Source: Dimorphilus gyrociliatus (taxonomy: Eukaryota; Annelida; Polychaeta; Dinophilidae). From it: a DNA stretch of 64,000 nucleotides. Positions 45,301 to 57,325 of this stretch are shown here, one piece after another. Each line of letters starts with the position of its first letter. Position 1 is the first letter of the stretch. The notes beneath the pieces were generated by a model, which worked only from the letters and a program-made list of their open reading frames with translations, was not told where the DNA came from and made no database searches. The DNA lies in NCBI GenBank assembly GCA_904063045.1, contig CAJFCJ010000049.1, forward strand, positions 62,001 through 126,000, given 5' to 3'. A program made the position numbers and the translations under genes.

Positions 45301-45732
45301 TTATTTTACCCATTTTAAAAGTTTTGTAATAATTTGTTCCAAAGAATAGTCTGACAGTACTCAGGAATGTCGTAAAAAATAAAAAAAAGTGGGTTTCTAT
45401 CTAATTAACATGTAACTTTTTGCCGGGAACAGGCATCCTGCCAGAAATTTTACCTCCTCCATTTTTGCAAAAATTTGTCAAAAAAAATTACTGGAAAGTA
45501 AAAAAAATTTTTAGTATTCTTCCAGTATTATCAAGTTTAAAAGACGTTTAATAATAAAAATCTAAAGTTAGTTGACTCTATGACTCTGATGAGCTTTTTT
45601 TATCTAAAATGAAAATAGCCAAAAAAAACTGTCTCTAGATTCTGATTTGGAAAGTAAAGTGAGCGTTTTCTTTTAATCTTATCACTAAAAGATAAACTTT
45701 TAAAAAATATCGTTTTCCTTGAAACTCAGAAA

Positions 45733-47680
45733 TCAATATAATAGCTCACTGGTAAGTTCTAAACAAAAATAGACACTGAGTATTTGAAAAAGAGCCAACA
45801 GAGAGAGTTTTCTTATTTCGTTATCTAAAAATATGCTTTTTTCATCATAGTTTAAAGATAATTGTCGATTTGGCAAGAGTGGAGCGGATTTTAAAGTACA
45901 CAATCCATCTTCATCAAAACTTTTTATAAAACAGTTAGTGTCAATAAATTTTAATACTATTTCCGGTAAAGTTTCTTTCGAATTAAATTTTATTCCATTA
46001 AGCCTACTACTCTCAATTAAAATTGACTTTTTCGATACCATTACGCAAATAGAATACAATTTATCTAATAGATATTCATTTTGTTGCAATTCGCAATGAT
46101 TCCCTTCGAATATCCTTACAATTTTACCTTCTGTTCGAAAAGATTAATTATTAGAAAAAAAGAGCGATAAAAGGTGTACAATTGGAAAAACTAACCAAAA
46201 TCGTTGATTCAAAATTGTTTGTGGCTTTGGCAAACGTTACGTAACGACTTGGATAATTCATTTGATAGCGAGTACTTAGTAGAACATTATTAGGGGGACT
46301 GTTATATTAAATGTTTGAATGATTTATATCGGTTAAATTGATAAAAATCTGGTTAGTATTTGATAGAAGAATTGTAAATATTCTTGTTTCTTGACTATAA
46401 AAGTTAATGAAGATATCTTGGCATTGATTATTAGTATTAGGTATTTTTCCATTTAAGCTAAAACTGAATGATTTTAATGAATAATGCATGTTTGGAGGAA
46501 GGTAATACTGCCATTTTGTTGTTGACGTCAATCTATACCATTTAACTCGTATATCTAAAATTTAAATGATGAATAATTATTTTATAATAATATTTTGAAA
46601 TTTTAATTTACAAACCTTCTGAAAATACTTGAACAAGACCAAATCCAACATTTCTATTGCTTGCATGAGATTTAACTTCTATATAGATACCAGTTTCTAT
46701 TAATTTATCATTATATTCAAAACAGTTTTGGTATGGATCTTGTCTAATGTTAATTAATTCCTCGAAACCGGAAGTCCATTTGATCTTCACCTTTGTAATG
46801 TACTTTATTGTATGTTGCCTATTGTAGCGAAAGAGTTTATTATACTAAACTTTAGGAAGATAGAAAATAATTTTTTCACATAATTGTAAGACAAAAACTA
46901 ATTGGTTTCCCATAATATTGAAATGAAATATTTATATATTGTCCTATGCATTGGGCTTCATCATGTTCAGCCATCCATTCATTAACCATAGAAGAGTAAC
47001 TGTTTATTAAATCTAACGCTGGATGGCATTTCCAAACGTTACTATTTTTATTACAGTTTTTGCAGTACAAGTTGCTCCATTTTCTTTTGAAGCTATATCA
47101 ATTAATAATTTAAAAGCTTGCCTGTTATCTGAAATATTGGTGAATTATGAAATGACTGTAATAATGTTTTAATAATGTTAATGTGATATTCACTATCGTA
47201 TAAATTTATGATTATTGAACTGAAACCGGTGTTTGAAGCTGTTGATTGATGTGGTAGAAATGTTATATTTTTCGCACTAATTCCACTTTGGAACTCTGGT
47301 AGAAAGCATTCAATTAACGCTTTTTTATCCAAGTTTATCTTGTACGAAAGTCCATTTTCGTAGAAAAATTCGACTTTTTCCGCTTTGTTTTCATAGGTTC
47401 AATACGATTGAGATAAACATATTTCATTAATGTTGTATGTTTTTTGAATGTTATTGCAAATTTATTAAAAATTAAAGGATTAGCCGCAGATGTCACATAG
47501 GAATTCACATTCATCCAATGAGGAGATAGAACATTTTCACATGCAAAATTTACCAGGGCTTTTATTTTCTTAGCATAACATTCAGCTCAATTTGACACAT
47601 CAGCAACATTCACTAATTTCATTCCTGCATCAGGTGGAATAAGTTTTAGAGGAGGAGACAGCAACATTTAAGAATTGTTA
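45733..47680 (-). pseudogene. lectin-like protein G5, frameshifted copy
   Basis: All domains of the G1 plan can be traced on the minus strand. Domain 1 (about 47660-47100) gives MKLVNVADVSN, FACENVLSPHWM and later ASNTGFSSIIINLYDS, with a TGA after VADVSN and a frame change after FAITFKK. Domain 2 (about 47090-46610) gives ENGATC, a frame change, then YINISFQYYGKPISFC and KIKWTSGFEEL with VKSHASNRNVGFGLVQVFS. The remains of the FAMeT-like domain lie at 46531-46200 with a stop. The C-terminal domain is 46130-45733. At least four lesions make it a clear pseudogene. Confidence 0.7.
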
Positions 47681-48084
47681 ATATACAAACTTGTATCTAT
47701 AAACACAATCGACAGGGAGAGAAGACAACAACTTGAAAAGTAAGATGCATTTTTGGTTCTTTGAGTAATTCTAAAAATTCAAAAGAAAATTAATTCAAGT
47801 ATTGAAGAATAAGTTTTTATAAAATTATAAACCTATGAAAAAATCATTTTTACGCTTTGGATTTATTACGTTAGAATCATTAATATGGATTTTCTATTGA
47901 CTATTTCAAACAGTGCAATCTGTTTAATGTATTCATGAGCTCAATAATACATGAAGATGTAGACCTGGTGTTTAATGTTTGTGGCAATTGTTTCGTCTAT
48001 AAAGCTTCCAATTATATTAGGTAACCTTCTCCTTTGGTTTTCAATTCTATAGTTGAGTTTGTATTTATAAGAGTTGAAAATGTA

Positions 48085-48125
48085 AATGATAGAGATGATG
48101 ATGATGGTGGTGGTGGTGATTGTGA
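48085..48125 (+). repeat. (GAT)n(GGT)n low-complexity run
   Basis: GATGATGATGATGGTGGTGGTGGTGAT. It lies in an otherwise unassigned region, 47700-48280. Confidence 0.8.
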
Positions 48126-48279
48126 GGTGATGAGAATACACTTGAAATACCTGTAATGAGTGATTTTAACTCAAGTTTTTTTTTTCAAAGATAAATTTTT
48201 TTCTGCCAAAGCAATTACATCACCTATATTTGAGGTTCGTTCGGATTTATTGAGACCTAAAGACATTATGACCAGACAT

Positions 48280-48540
48280 CTAAAAAGAAAAATTCATATA
48301 AAAAACATTTGATTTACAATGCCAGCATCTCACATCATAAGAAACAAAATGTCTTCCATTTTTTTGATGATGAAATGCAATTGTATCATCCATTTTCATA
48401 TTGATTGTATGATTAATGAGAATGATTTTAATACCAACGGACTCTAGGGATATTTGTATCAAATGAACTAATTTATAGGTTAAATTGTATTTATTTTCCT
48501 TGTCAAGTGGTTCCAAATGCCAATTTTCCCAGTATACATT
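48280..48540 (-). other. open coding-like stretch, unidentified
   Basis: Open frame from about 48540 (VYWENWHLEPLDKENKYNLT) through LVHLIQISLESVGIKIILIN and FHHQKNGRHFVSYDVRCWHC to a stop at 48280. Predicted beta-strand alternation and two nearby cysteines suggest an extracellular domain remnant, but no family is recognised and no splice sites were fixed. 48541-49129 has no gene. Confidence 0.35.
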
Positions 48541-49129
48541 GAGTTTATTCTATAATATTCAACATATTACAATAAATATTACAATAAATTCAAAACCAAA
48601 TCAATTTTACAGCTTTTTCCAAATGAATTAAAATAATTAGTTAATGAATATCTAACACCTTTTTTAGACTTTTTCTTTCCTCCCTTCATTGAATTGAAAA
48701 TTAAAACAGTCAAAGTCTCATCCAAAACTGCTATTATATGACAAATTATGATTTTTGTCCAGAAATTCTTTAATTATCAAATTTTAATGAATCTAAATGA
48801 TATTTCAAGGAAACTCATATATATATCCAACTTTAAAGTAATGTTTTATACCCGAACAATAAAAAAAAATCTTTTTTGCTGGTGATAAAGATTAATAATG
48901 TTCGGCCTATAGAAATTCATGGTGTCCAGGTTTTTTAGTCGACTACTATATACCACTTAGAACTATTAAAAGACTAGATCAATACTGCTCAACATATACG
49001 TAAGAAAATACAATAATCTTAGAGTTAGGATACACTTACAAAGTATTCTTAATAAATACTATATAAATGTTACTAGATGCTCCCTCTAGGGCAAATGTTA
49101 TCCAACTACCAAAATATAAGCAAAATATA

Positions 49130-49275
49130 AGATGTTACATAACTAAACATGTTGACAAAACCAAAAATTTTTTTACCAAAACATAATGTAACAAATGACC
49201 TTTAAACGTTTATTAACATGACTTTTTGTTACATCACTATTGCATAGCATAATAACCTTTGACCCTGTTGCATTA
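49130..49275 (+). repeat. dispersed repeat R4, half a
   Basis: AGATGTTACATAAC.AAACATGTTGACAA, ATGTAA.AA.TGACC, TTTGTTACATCACTA and TAACCTTTGACCCTGTT match 61066-61215 in the same orientation. Confidence 0.7.
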
Positions 49276-49639
49276 GAATGGACAGAAAAACATAATTATG
49301 TAAAACCTCATTTAAATGTTTTTGAAAATAAATGCTGTTGATTCTTTACCGTGCTTTAGTAATACCCATTGAAAAGATTTTGATACATTATCTACAAAAT
49401 TACAATTAAGATTAGCAATTAAAAAACTTACATCTTTTAATTATAATATCTTACATCTAACAAAATCACAAAAAAAGTTTCTGTAAATAGAGAAGAAAAA
49501 ATACAAAAAATCCTACACCATTTTGCGTCCAAAAGAAATTTTAATATTCAACCAAAACGGAAATTTGCAATTTGTTTTGAATTTTACACCGAAAATAGTG
49601 GAAATATCTTGTTTTGTCATCATATCATTTTTGATGAAT

Positions 49640-49990
49640 GTATAACTAATCTAACTGAAAACAGACAGATAGATAACCATATGTTGAAGATTTCTGAAGG
49701 ACTTGAAAAATTGTAGATTAAATAGAGAGCAAAAACAAGAGAGGAAATTTGCCAAATCGTTTGCTCCGGAATTGAAACAATAAATCTAAATTGGAATATA
49801 AATATGGGTAATGGAATTTTTAATATTTGCCATGAACGAATGTCATCATATATTTTGAAGAAACTTGATTTCACAAATTGTAATTTAAATAAAGAGCAAA
49901 GAGAAAAGATAGAAAATTTACTAAACCATTGCTCAAGAATAGAAATAATAAAGGTATCTTGGAATAAAGGCATAGTACTTTCCTCCTGGG
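49640..49990 (+). pseudogene. LRR gene relic 1
   Basis: ETINLNWNINMGNGIFNICH, KLDFTNCNLNKEQREKIENL and LNHCSRIEIIKVSWN are one repeat of the 38411 LRR protein. Upstream, ISEGLEKL and an in-frame TAG are visible. Cut at 49985 by repeat R4 half b. Confidence 0.7.
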
Positions 49991-50240
49991 GGTGGTAGGT
50001 AAGTACTGGTCCAAAGAGAACCGAATTAGGAGTAAGCCACTTAGAAGAGAGTTGAGGGAAGATGAATATAGAACCAAATCATAAGAATAATAGAACTGTA
50101 TTCTAAAGTAATACTAGACCTGTTCACTAAGAGGGTTGATTCAGGACTGAATGCCTGTTACTACCTACGCCCTGCTTTTATACAAGTCCTTATCAGCTGG
50201 TGTCAATAGCAAGGGTCGAACCCCAGATAAGGATTGTTCA
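49985..50240 (-). repeat. dispersed repeat R4, half b, inverted relative to 61215-61445
   Basis: AAGCCACTTAGAAGAGAG, ATGAATATAGAACCAAA, ACTAGACCTGTTCACTAAG, TTCAGGACTGAATGCCTGTT, ACTACCTACGCCCTGCTTTT and CCCCAGATAAGGATTGTTCAC are reverse complements of the 61215-61445 segment. Confidence 0.85.
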
Positions 50241-50418
50241 CTCTTCATTAGAATATGTGAATTTTAGCAATAATTATCGTCTAAAAGATGGATTAAAATG
50301 TATCTTGGATGGACTTCAATACTCTTCAAACATCTTAATGGAAATTAATCTGAGTTCGTGCGATTTGAATGATGACCCAGCAAAATATGTAGGAAACATC
50401 TTTTCAAGTTACAGCTAA
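50240..50418 (+). pseudogene. LRR gene relic 2
   Basis: SSLEYVNFSNNYRLKDGLKC, ILDGLQYSSNILMEINLSSC and DLNDDPAKYVGNIFSSYS follow the 57-residue repeat pattern of the 38411 gene (NCNLNE..., KGLE.S...L). A stop follows at 50418. Confidence 0.6.
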
Positions 50419-50419
50419 T

Positions 50420-50560
50420 GATATTGAGCTGTTTCAAAGTGTTTGAAGAAGATTGAAGTCCCTTACACACAATTTTATACATACTCTTAGCCATTTCTAA
50501 ATCAGTTGAATAAATGTGCAATACAATACTAGATAATAATTTGAAAAAACTGAAAATAAC
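50420..50560 (-). pseudogene. LRR gene relic 3, opposite strand
   Basis: Minus strand: MYKIVCKGLQSSSNTLKQLN and IISCNLKRCFLHILLG, again one unit of the same LRR family but facing relic 2. The two relics form a head-to-head arrangement. 50606-50930 has no gene. Confidence 0.45.
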
Positions 50561-50929
50561 ATTATCAAAGTGGCCGTCGAAAGGAATCTGAGTATAATAA
50601 TGCAACTGACCTTGTAGTCTGGTTAATTTCAGCGGTGAGATGTTAACAACATTAGCAACGGGTATCTCTTAATTATACATGGAGTTATTCCAGGCAATTC
50701 TGATCAATATATAATGGCTGCTATAAGATTTTAGTTTAGTATTTATGAAAATATAAGTTACCAAATCATTAAACAATTTGCTTACTAATCTAATAATTAA
50801 TTTAGATGTACCCTGTAGTTCATTACGTCACTAATTTCTCAGAGTAGCTACTATAGAAATTTTTACCCGCACCTAAACAGTAATCCATAATTAAAAGTGA
50901 CAGACACAAGAAAGGAATGATAATCTTTA

Positions 50930-51190
50930 AGGCTGAATTCAAAAACTGGTGCTTCATCCAAGGAGAGAGTTTAAGAAGAATAATTCAAAGTAGACAACAA
51001 AAAAGTACTGATTAAATACAGGCTCTAAGCAGATATGTTCTAAAACTGTTCTTGCAATGAAATTTTCCAGAAAAATGGAACTAGCTGACAAAAAACAGTA
51101 AAAACAGAGTAGTACTTGAAAAGAAGACATTAGACAATTGGATAGCCAGCAATCCAGACCTCAATATTATAAAGCAAAATTACTCAGCTT
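50930..51190 (+). pseudogene. Tc1/mariner transposase relic
   Basis: VLEKKTLDNWIASNPDLNII at about 51111-51170 is the W....SPDLN.I(E) block of Tc1-like transposases, with K in place of the catalytic E. Upstream sequence around 50940-51060 resembles the middle of the domain but is full of stops. Confidence 0.55.
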
Positions 51191-51222
51191 ATGGCAACAG
51201 CCACTCAATTTTATCAGGAATG

Positions 51223-51285
51223 GGTAAAACTGTACCAGGTAAAATCGTACCCATTGAGAGTGAAATTGTACCTGTTGATATGAGA
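51223..51285 (+). repeat. possible MULE end array, class D (GGTAAAA(C/T)(T/C)GTACC)
   Basis: Three units: GGGTAAAACTGTACC, AGGTAAAATCGTACCC, AGTGAAATTGTACCT. It lies 300 bp before a MULE N-terminal finger exon on the same strand and has the polarity expected for a 5' end (compare GGAGAAAACGTCCACT). A matching inverted array downstream was not found; AGTGGAGTTTATCTCCA at 52131-52147 is only a loose candidate. Confidence 0.45.
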
Positions 51286-51583
51286 ATATTAAAAATTGAA
51301 ATGATGACCCTACATAAACAGCTGTTTGCTAGATATTTAATTGAAATTTTTTGTAAATATATAAAATGACTCAGATTTTTCAGTAATTTTTGTATTTTGT
51401 ATCAACAAATATGTGGTATGTATACCACTAGTACTTGTAAGTAGTTTTTAAGTTTCTAGTCAGCCATTTTGAATTTGTTTATTGATAAGAGAATCTTGAA
51501 ATCATATTGAAATTATTTGCTTCAAACTTATTCAGTGCTTTCAAATACTAAATTTAACATTTCACATCGGCGCATTTTGAAAT

Positions 51584-51948
51584 ATGGGAATGAAATGTAA
51601 AAATTGCAAACTTACAGTTTATGGAAGACAGAAGACAAAATTTTGTTTGCAATACAATGAGCTTCTTTATGAGAAATCTATCATTAGTAAGAATATTTAA
51701 ATCATATGGTCAATTGCAAATATGTCAATTATTTCTATTTTAGATTCTGAGAGGCTGATTTGGTTTGTATTTATGAAAACTTCTCTCTGAGAGGTAATCT
51801 TTATTACCAAGTATCAGAGAAAAAAATATGGCGTTGTAGAGAGAAAAATATTTGAAATTTGGGATAATTATAGACTTGGAAAGATGTTGGCTGATCAATT
51901 ATTATTCCAAACATCATATATTTATACTGCCTAGTTATTCTATTCTAT
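51584..51948 (+). pseudogene. internally deleted MULE (finger plus C-terminus)
   Basis: From ATG 51584: MGMKCKNCKLTVYGRQKTKF, which aligns with MAPICYICEERIYGRQNQEK of copy B. From about 51748: EADLVCIYENF, SEKKIWRCREK, EIWDNYRLGKM, TSYIYTA, which aligns with the last 60 residues of copy B. FLYWCH and nuclease parts are missing. It is an internally deleted, non-autonomous derivative. Confidence 0.6.
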
Positions 51949-52396
51949 TTTTCTTTAGTTGTTATACATTAAAAAGAATCCTTCAATCGTGTCTTATAAT
52001 TTCATTACAATATTCAAATATTCATAATATATCATCGTTTTTTGTTATTTCCATATGTATCAACATCCATAATATTACTTGGGTACATCTAAAGAGAAAT
52101 TCGCCCCTATTCATTTGTATCAAATCCCTCTAGTGGAGTTTATCTCCAATGCCTCTGGCAGTCGGCCTACTACACTTGGTTTAACTGCATTGTTCTCTTG
52201 TAAGTTATCAATATTCATGATTATACAATAAACTATGACAATTGGTGTGTATAACAATAAAATCTATAATTTTTTTAAATATTTCATTGTCTTATAATTG
52301 AGTTGAACAATACATATTTATAGAATATTTTTGTTAATAGCATTGTTGAAAAATCGTATAGGTAGAGGATATGCAAGAAAAATATCATTCTGCATT

Positions 52397-54570
52397 ATGA
52401 AAATTTACAGTTTTATTCTCTTAGTAATCATATTTCATGAAGTGTCTTCTTTCGACAAATGTTAGAATTTTTTTTAATCACTAATAATATAATATATATA
52501 ATTTAAATTTAAAGATGGAAACCTTGTAAACGTCGGTTCAAAGAAGAATGGCGCAACTTGTCAGGCATCTTCGGAACATTTGCAACAAAAGGGGTTTACT
52601 TTCCTATGCGAAAATAGCTTGGAACCAGAATGGATAAATGTATTTGACTGGGCGGCAGATTGCAATGTTGGTAACTGCATTTCAACATGGATCATCATTA
52701 ATTTTTTAAGACCATACGATATCACAAAAATATGTATTGCTCAAAGAACTTTAACTGCAAATGTAATCCTTAAAGCAGTAGAAATTACAATTGGAACCAA
52801 CAAACCAATTTATAAACTAGACTTGATTAACACCTGTCTCTTACTAGAAGAAGGAATTGGTCTAGACTCCACTAGTATAAAATTAACAACAAAAGGTGCG
52901 GAAACCGGAAATGTTGGCTCTAATTCCATTTCCGCTTATGCATATGATAAAGGTTTAAAAAAAAGAAACAACTGATGAAAGGTATTTTTTTGACTAATTA
53001 TTTTCTATAAAATAGATTCAAGCAAGCCTGATGAAAGATTAATCAATATCGCTGAACTTGAACTTGGAGCTACATGTACGCATTCAAGTGCGTTTAATTC
53101 TTATGGTTGTACCGAAGCCATTTCCAGACGGTATACGGGAGAATGGGCATCACAGTGTCATGGAGATTCTTGTATTGATCAATATATAGAGATAACCTTT
53201 GCTTTTCCTGCTATACCAAAAATAATATGTCACATGAATAGGTAATATCTAACGTTTTTGAATAAGACAAACCATTGAAAGATTTATTGAATGATCATTA
53301 ATATTTTATATGTAGTCGCTATTTAATTTTTCAAAAGAAACTACCCAACTACTACTAGTTTTTACCTAATTATGACTATGTTGCTTTCTGTTTCCATATG
53401 AAATAGGCATGTCTTCCCTCGTGATAACAAGAAAATGAAAATGGAATGGAGTTCGGGTCATGTTGATATTTTGGAGAATATGGAAAGAGGAGTGGTTTAT
53501 CGCTGTTACAACTATACTCATGAACCAACTATTGAGCATTCAGTTAAAGTTCTTATGAAAGAAGATTATAATGCTGGTGATGTTGGACTGTCATATTTTA
53601 AAGTTTTTGCAAAAAGTAAATATTATTTTTCTTCTTGACCTATTTTCAAATCAATAATTTTTAATCTTTAGAGACTGACAAAGACATCTATAGTATTCAA
53701 TTTATTACTGATGTAGTCTATCACCTACAATCAAATGTTAACATGGTCAAATTTAGGATAAAAGGCGTTTCTACAGGACAAACTAAAGATTGTTCATCTT
53801 TAATAATTACTTTCAAGAACAAGGCTACAAAATTATTTTCATTAAAACTAGATACTTTGACTGATAACAATATTGAAAATTCTTCAATTGAAATATTTGA
53901 ACCTGAATTAAAAACCATTGATTTTATTATACAAAAATCATTGATAAATTGTGTAGAATGGAATGATTTTTGGTTTCAAAGTCAACAAGGACTAGTTAAA
54001 TTTGGTTTTGGTGAACAATATGGTTTAAATAATTTATTGATATTTCAGTCTAAAATATATTTAAGTGTTACTGAAATACTGTTCAAAAATAATGAATCAG
54101 ATATAATAAATCTGGTTCAATTCACACATTTTGATATTGGAATCTTTTCTGTTAATTCTGCATATAGTGAATGTTCATACCAAAATTATTATGAAAATTT
54201 GAATGAACTAACAAACAGTTGTAAAAGGATAAAATCAAAAGCAGTTTCATTTGAGTACAATCTATGGAATGGAACAAAGATATTGACCAAAAATAGTTCT
54301 GATCTTGTATTGAGTTTAAAGAAAAATAGTGCGATATATAATAAAGATCTATCTATATATATCACTTACAATTCAATAAATAAAGCAGGAAATAAGGAAT
54401 TGAAATTATGCGAATTTAAAAATCATAATGAAACCAATTCATTTGCATATTATCGTTTCAAATGCAGCAGTATAACTACAATAATGAACGATTTTGTTTC
54501 TATTTATATCTTTTTAGACTATTCTCTTCAAGATTATGATATTTACTTTTGTAAATTGTCTTTTGTTTAA
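52397..54570 (+). CDS. secreted lectin-like protein G4, intact, five exons
   Basis: Exons 52397-52460, 52515-52952, 53016-53241, 53407-53615 and 53672-54570 give 611 residues with consistent phases (1,1,2,1). Leader MKIYSFILLVIIFHEVSSF. Domain 1: GATCQASSEH, FLCENSLEPEWI, WAADC, YDITKICIAQRTL. Domain 2: ELGATCTHSS, YIEITF, MEWSSGHVDI, KVLMKEDYNAGDVGLS. FAMeT-like domain: FWFQSQQGLVKFGFGEQYG. C-terminal domain: CSYQNYYENLNELTNSCKRI to DIYFCKLSFV. The intron that separates the last two domains in G1, G2 and G3 is absent, so the final exon is a fusion of two. It is the best-preserved relative of G1 and sits 38 kb from it. Ligand unknown. Confidence 0.85.
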
Positions 54571-56075
54571 CAATTGGTATAAAAATTTATCTATGTCAAA
54601 AAAGTACAGGTTGTTGTAAATTTAATGTTGACCTATACAAGTATTTCAAATAAAATGTAGACAGTTAGGTGTTGAAGATTTATTAATTTTATTTTTTTAT
54701 TAATTTTTTTAGAACAAAACTGAAAAAGTTTGCTTCTTCACCTAATTTCTAATATTCAATGTTTTATTCAAGCTAAACCCTCAATCTTCTTCAATATGAT
54801 TCTTTGTAAAGTTGTTTTTTTTTAATTTCACAATTGTTGAATAAACTTTCCAATTGATTTGATATCGTTCATTTGAAAATCTGAAGAAAGAGCTAAGTAT
54901 CTTTTGCGAGTCAACTATTGAAATTATTAGGAGAAATGTACAAAAAGCTTACAATTCTTACATTTCTCTGTCATGTTTTATCAATAATTCTTTATATCAG
55001 ACTAAAAATATCAACTATGATTAGTAAATAAATAAATAAAAAATTATTGAACACATCTTTAAAAGAACAATAATATTTAATTTTAAATGAGTATTGGAAA
55101 TGTATACTTACAATTATTCAAAATGGCTGCAAAATATTTTTCAAATAAATTGATTTCTTTCACAAAGATAAGATAATATGTGATCAAAATATTAATACAG
55201 CATTAATCTAGATTATATTACATATGAAATGACCTCTTTAAATCTAAAATGATAATCTTTTTGCCAAATATAATTATGAAAAATAGCTTAACTTTCAAAG
55301 TAAATTCTTTCCAAAGTGAAAGTTAACGTCAGTTTCTTCATTTTAAAATGGCTGTCATTTCATTTTTCAACATTGCCTTTATTTTTTTTAGGTTTCATTG
55401 TTATAATTCAAAATAATAAAATTAAAAAAAGCTATGTTTCTAAGGGTACGGTTTCAGCTGCTCCCGGTTCACCTTTGAGTTTTATTACTATTTCCGACAA
55501 AGTGAAAACGAAGTTCTTGACTCGAAGTTGAATATAGATGCCAATTTAATCCAATTATGCAATTGGCTAAAAGTATCAAAAGGTCAAAGTTCACTTATGT
55601 GAAACCATATTTAGAAGTTTTCAACTGTGTTAGATGTTACTTTGTAGTTACTGAAATGTTGAAATGTCGACAGTCATATTTCAATAAATCAATTGTTAAC
55701 TATTGAAACAGAACTGTCCAATATCATATATGGCACCATCGTCGTAAGATTACTGTGACTACTAGGAACCTCTCTTCAGCGTAGCTATTGTTAGCCTTTG
55801 TCTACCGCTATTGACAAATATACGTGGGATTAGCTTCAGGGTAGGCCTATGAGAGAATAAATTGTTGGACTACTCAATTATTTTTAAATTCCTTAAAAAT
55901 TAAGGTTAAGAAGCATAAGAATGTGCAGTTAATTGACACTTTAAAGATTATTTTCTTTCGAGAATGTAGGTCAAAGGACTATTAAATGAGTATATTAAGA
56001 AAAAAGATAATGATGAAAGTTATAGATGACATTGCATGTATGTTAAGACAAGAATATAAAATATGTATATATATA
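54571..56075. other. intergenic with repeat R3, no gene recognised
   Basis: Contains R3 copy 2 at 54990-55175. Short frames at 55316-55531 have no motif. Confidence 0.4.
54990..55175 (+). repeat. dispersed repeat R3, copy 2
   Basis: AGACTAAAAATATCAACTATGATTAGTAA, CAATTATTCAAAATGGCTG, AAATAAATTGA and AAAGATAAGATAA match 21525-21680, with about 30 extra bases in the middle. Confidence 0.5.
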
Positions 56076-56689
56076 CTAACTACAATTTTCTTCTTTCTCA
56101 TAAAAATCATAAAATGATGAAAATGTCAATAAAGTAGGATTTGTATATCTTGCACCACTATTAAGATAACAAGTACCAGTTGAGTTTCTATAATCGAACG
56201 ATCTAATAAAGAGATTTCAACACTTTATTTTTAAAAATTGGTAAAATTTATGTAAAAAATTTAGCAGAAAATGTCCTTTAATTTTTAGGTCTAGCCTTCA
56301 AATTCCACTGTTCTTAAAACCCTTAGTTAATATATTTTCCAGAAAATATCGTTTCCTGACATTTCTGTTCAACCTCATTAAAAAAATTGATAAAAAAAAT
56401 AAAACTCACTTGCACGCTGCATTTCTAGAACAGTTCTTTTTACAATTTTCCACACTTGCTTCAATAAATATAGTGCCATCAAGGTCAGAATTGGTAGTTG
56501 CAGTATGAGGTATAAATCTACCAGGTAAAAACTGGTATGTACATGCTTAAAAGAAATAGAAAACGAAATATATTGGTTAGAAAGTTTTTGAAGTTTTGTT
56601 TTATTAAAAAACAAAAATTTCATTTACATACTTGACAGAAAAACTGGATATTGATGGAAAAGAGAAATTACAAGGATTGTGTGCCACAT
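56076..56689 (-). CDS. small secreted PAN/apple-domain protein, three exons
   Basis: Exons 56689-56632, 56545-56410 and 56202-56076 give 106 residues; all introns are GT-AG and phases agree (1, then 2). Exon 1 encodes a signal peptide, MWHTILVISLFHQYPVFLS. Exon 2 begins CTYQFLPGRFIPHTATTNSD and holds SVENCKKNCSRNAACK; exon 3 reads SFDYRNSTGTCYLNSGARY and ends EEENC-type sequence before the stop. C....... P......., S.E.C...C.....C, SF.Y, C.L is the PAN/apple signature, a disulfide-bonded module that binds proteins or sugars. It stands alone, without a protease or other domain. No long ORF marks the gene; it was found from its splice sites. Secretion is inferred. Confidence 0.75.
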
Positions 56690-57325
56690 TCTTGTATAAA
56701 GTAAAAATTACTGTATCTCTCTCTCTATATATATATATATATATAATATATGATTCTTTTTAAAAACCACCTTAATTAATTTTTAATAATTATTAAATAT
56801 TTCTACACCGGAACAAACTGTACATTAGTTGTTAAGGTCACTATATAGGACTCAACAAATTTCTTAACAGGCTACACTATTCCTTTTTAAATTGGTTGCA
56901 AAATTATTAATATATAAATTAGTTTAAAATTTTCCCGCTGGAATTAATTTTTGATCCAAAGCAACAAATTCTAGTTTTTAACCTTAGTGTAATTACATTA
57001 ATTTACTTATTGTTGACTAAGCTGTAATAGAAATAATTAACAAAATTCAATATGCCATTAAGTATTACATATATTGCTATAAACAATTTTTAAAGCATAT
57101 AAAGTGGACGACATGTATATATGGACATCATAAATTTTGATTGGCCAATTTTTAATTAATGGTTAAAATTGTTTGCCCACTGTAAATTAGTATTATCTTT
57201 ACAAAACTCATGTATTTTCATAATGAATATTTTCTAATTTGTTATTTCTTTTGATTTTTTCAGAAATCTTTTGTATAATCTAAAAGAAAAATCAATTTAT
57301 TTTAGAAATATTCGTGTTATTCTTT
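56690..57325. other. intergenic, with an (AT)n run
   Basis: An AT microsatellite lies at about 56721-56750. No gene recognised. Confidence 0.45.
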
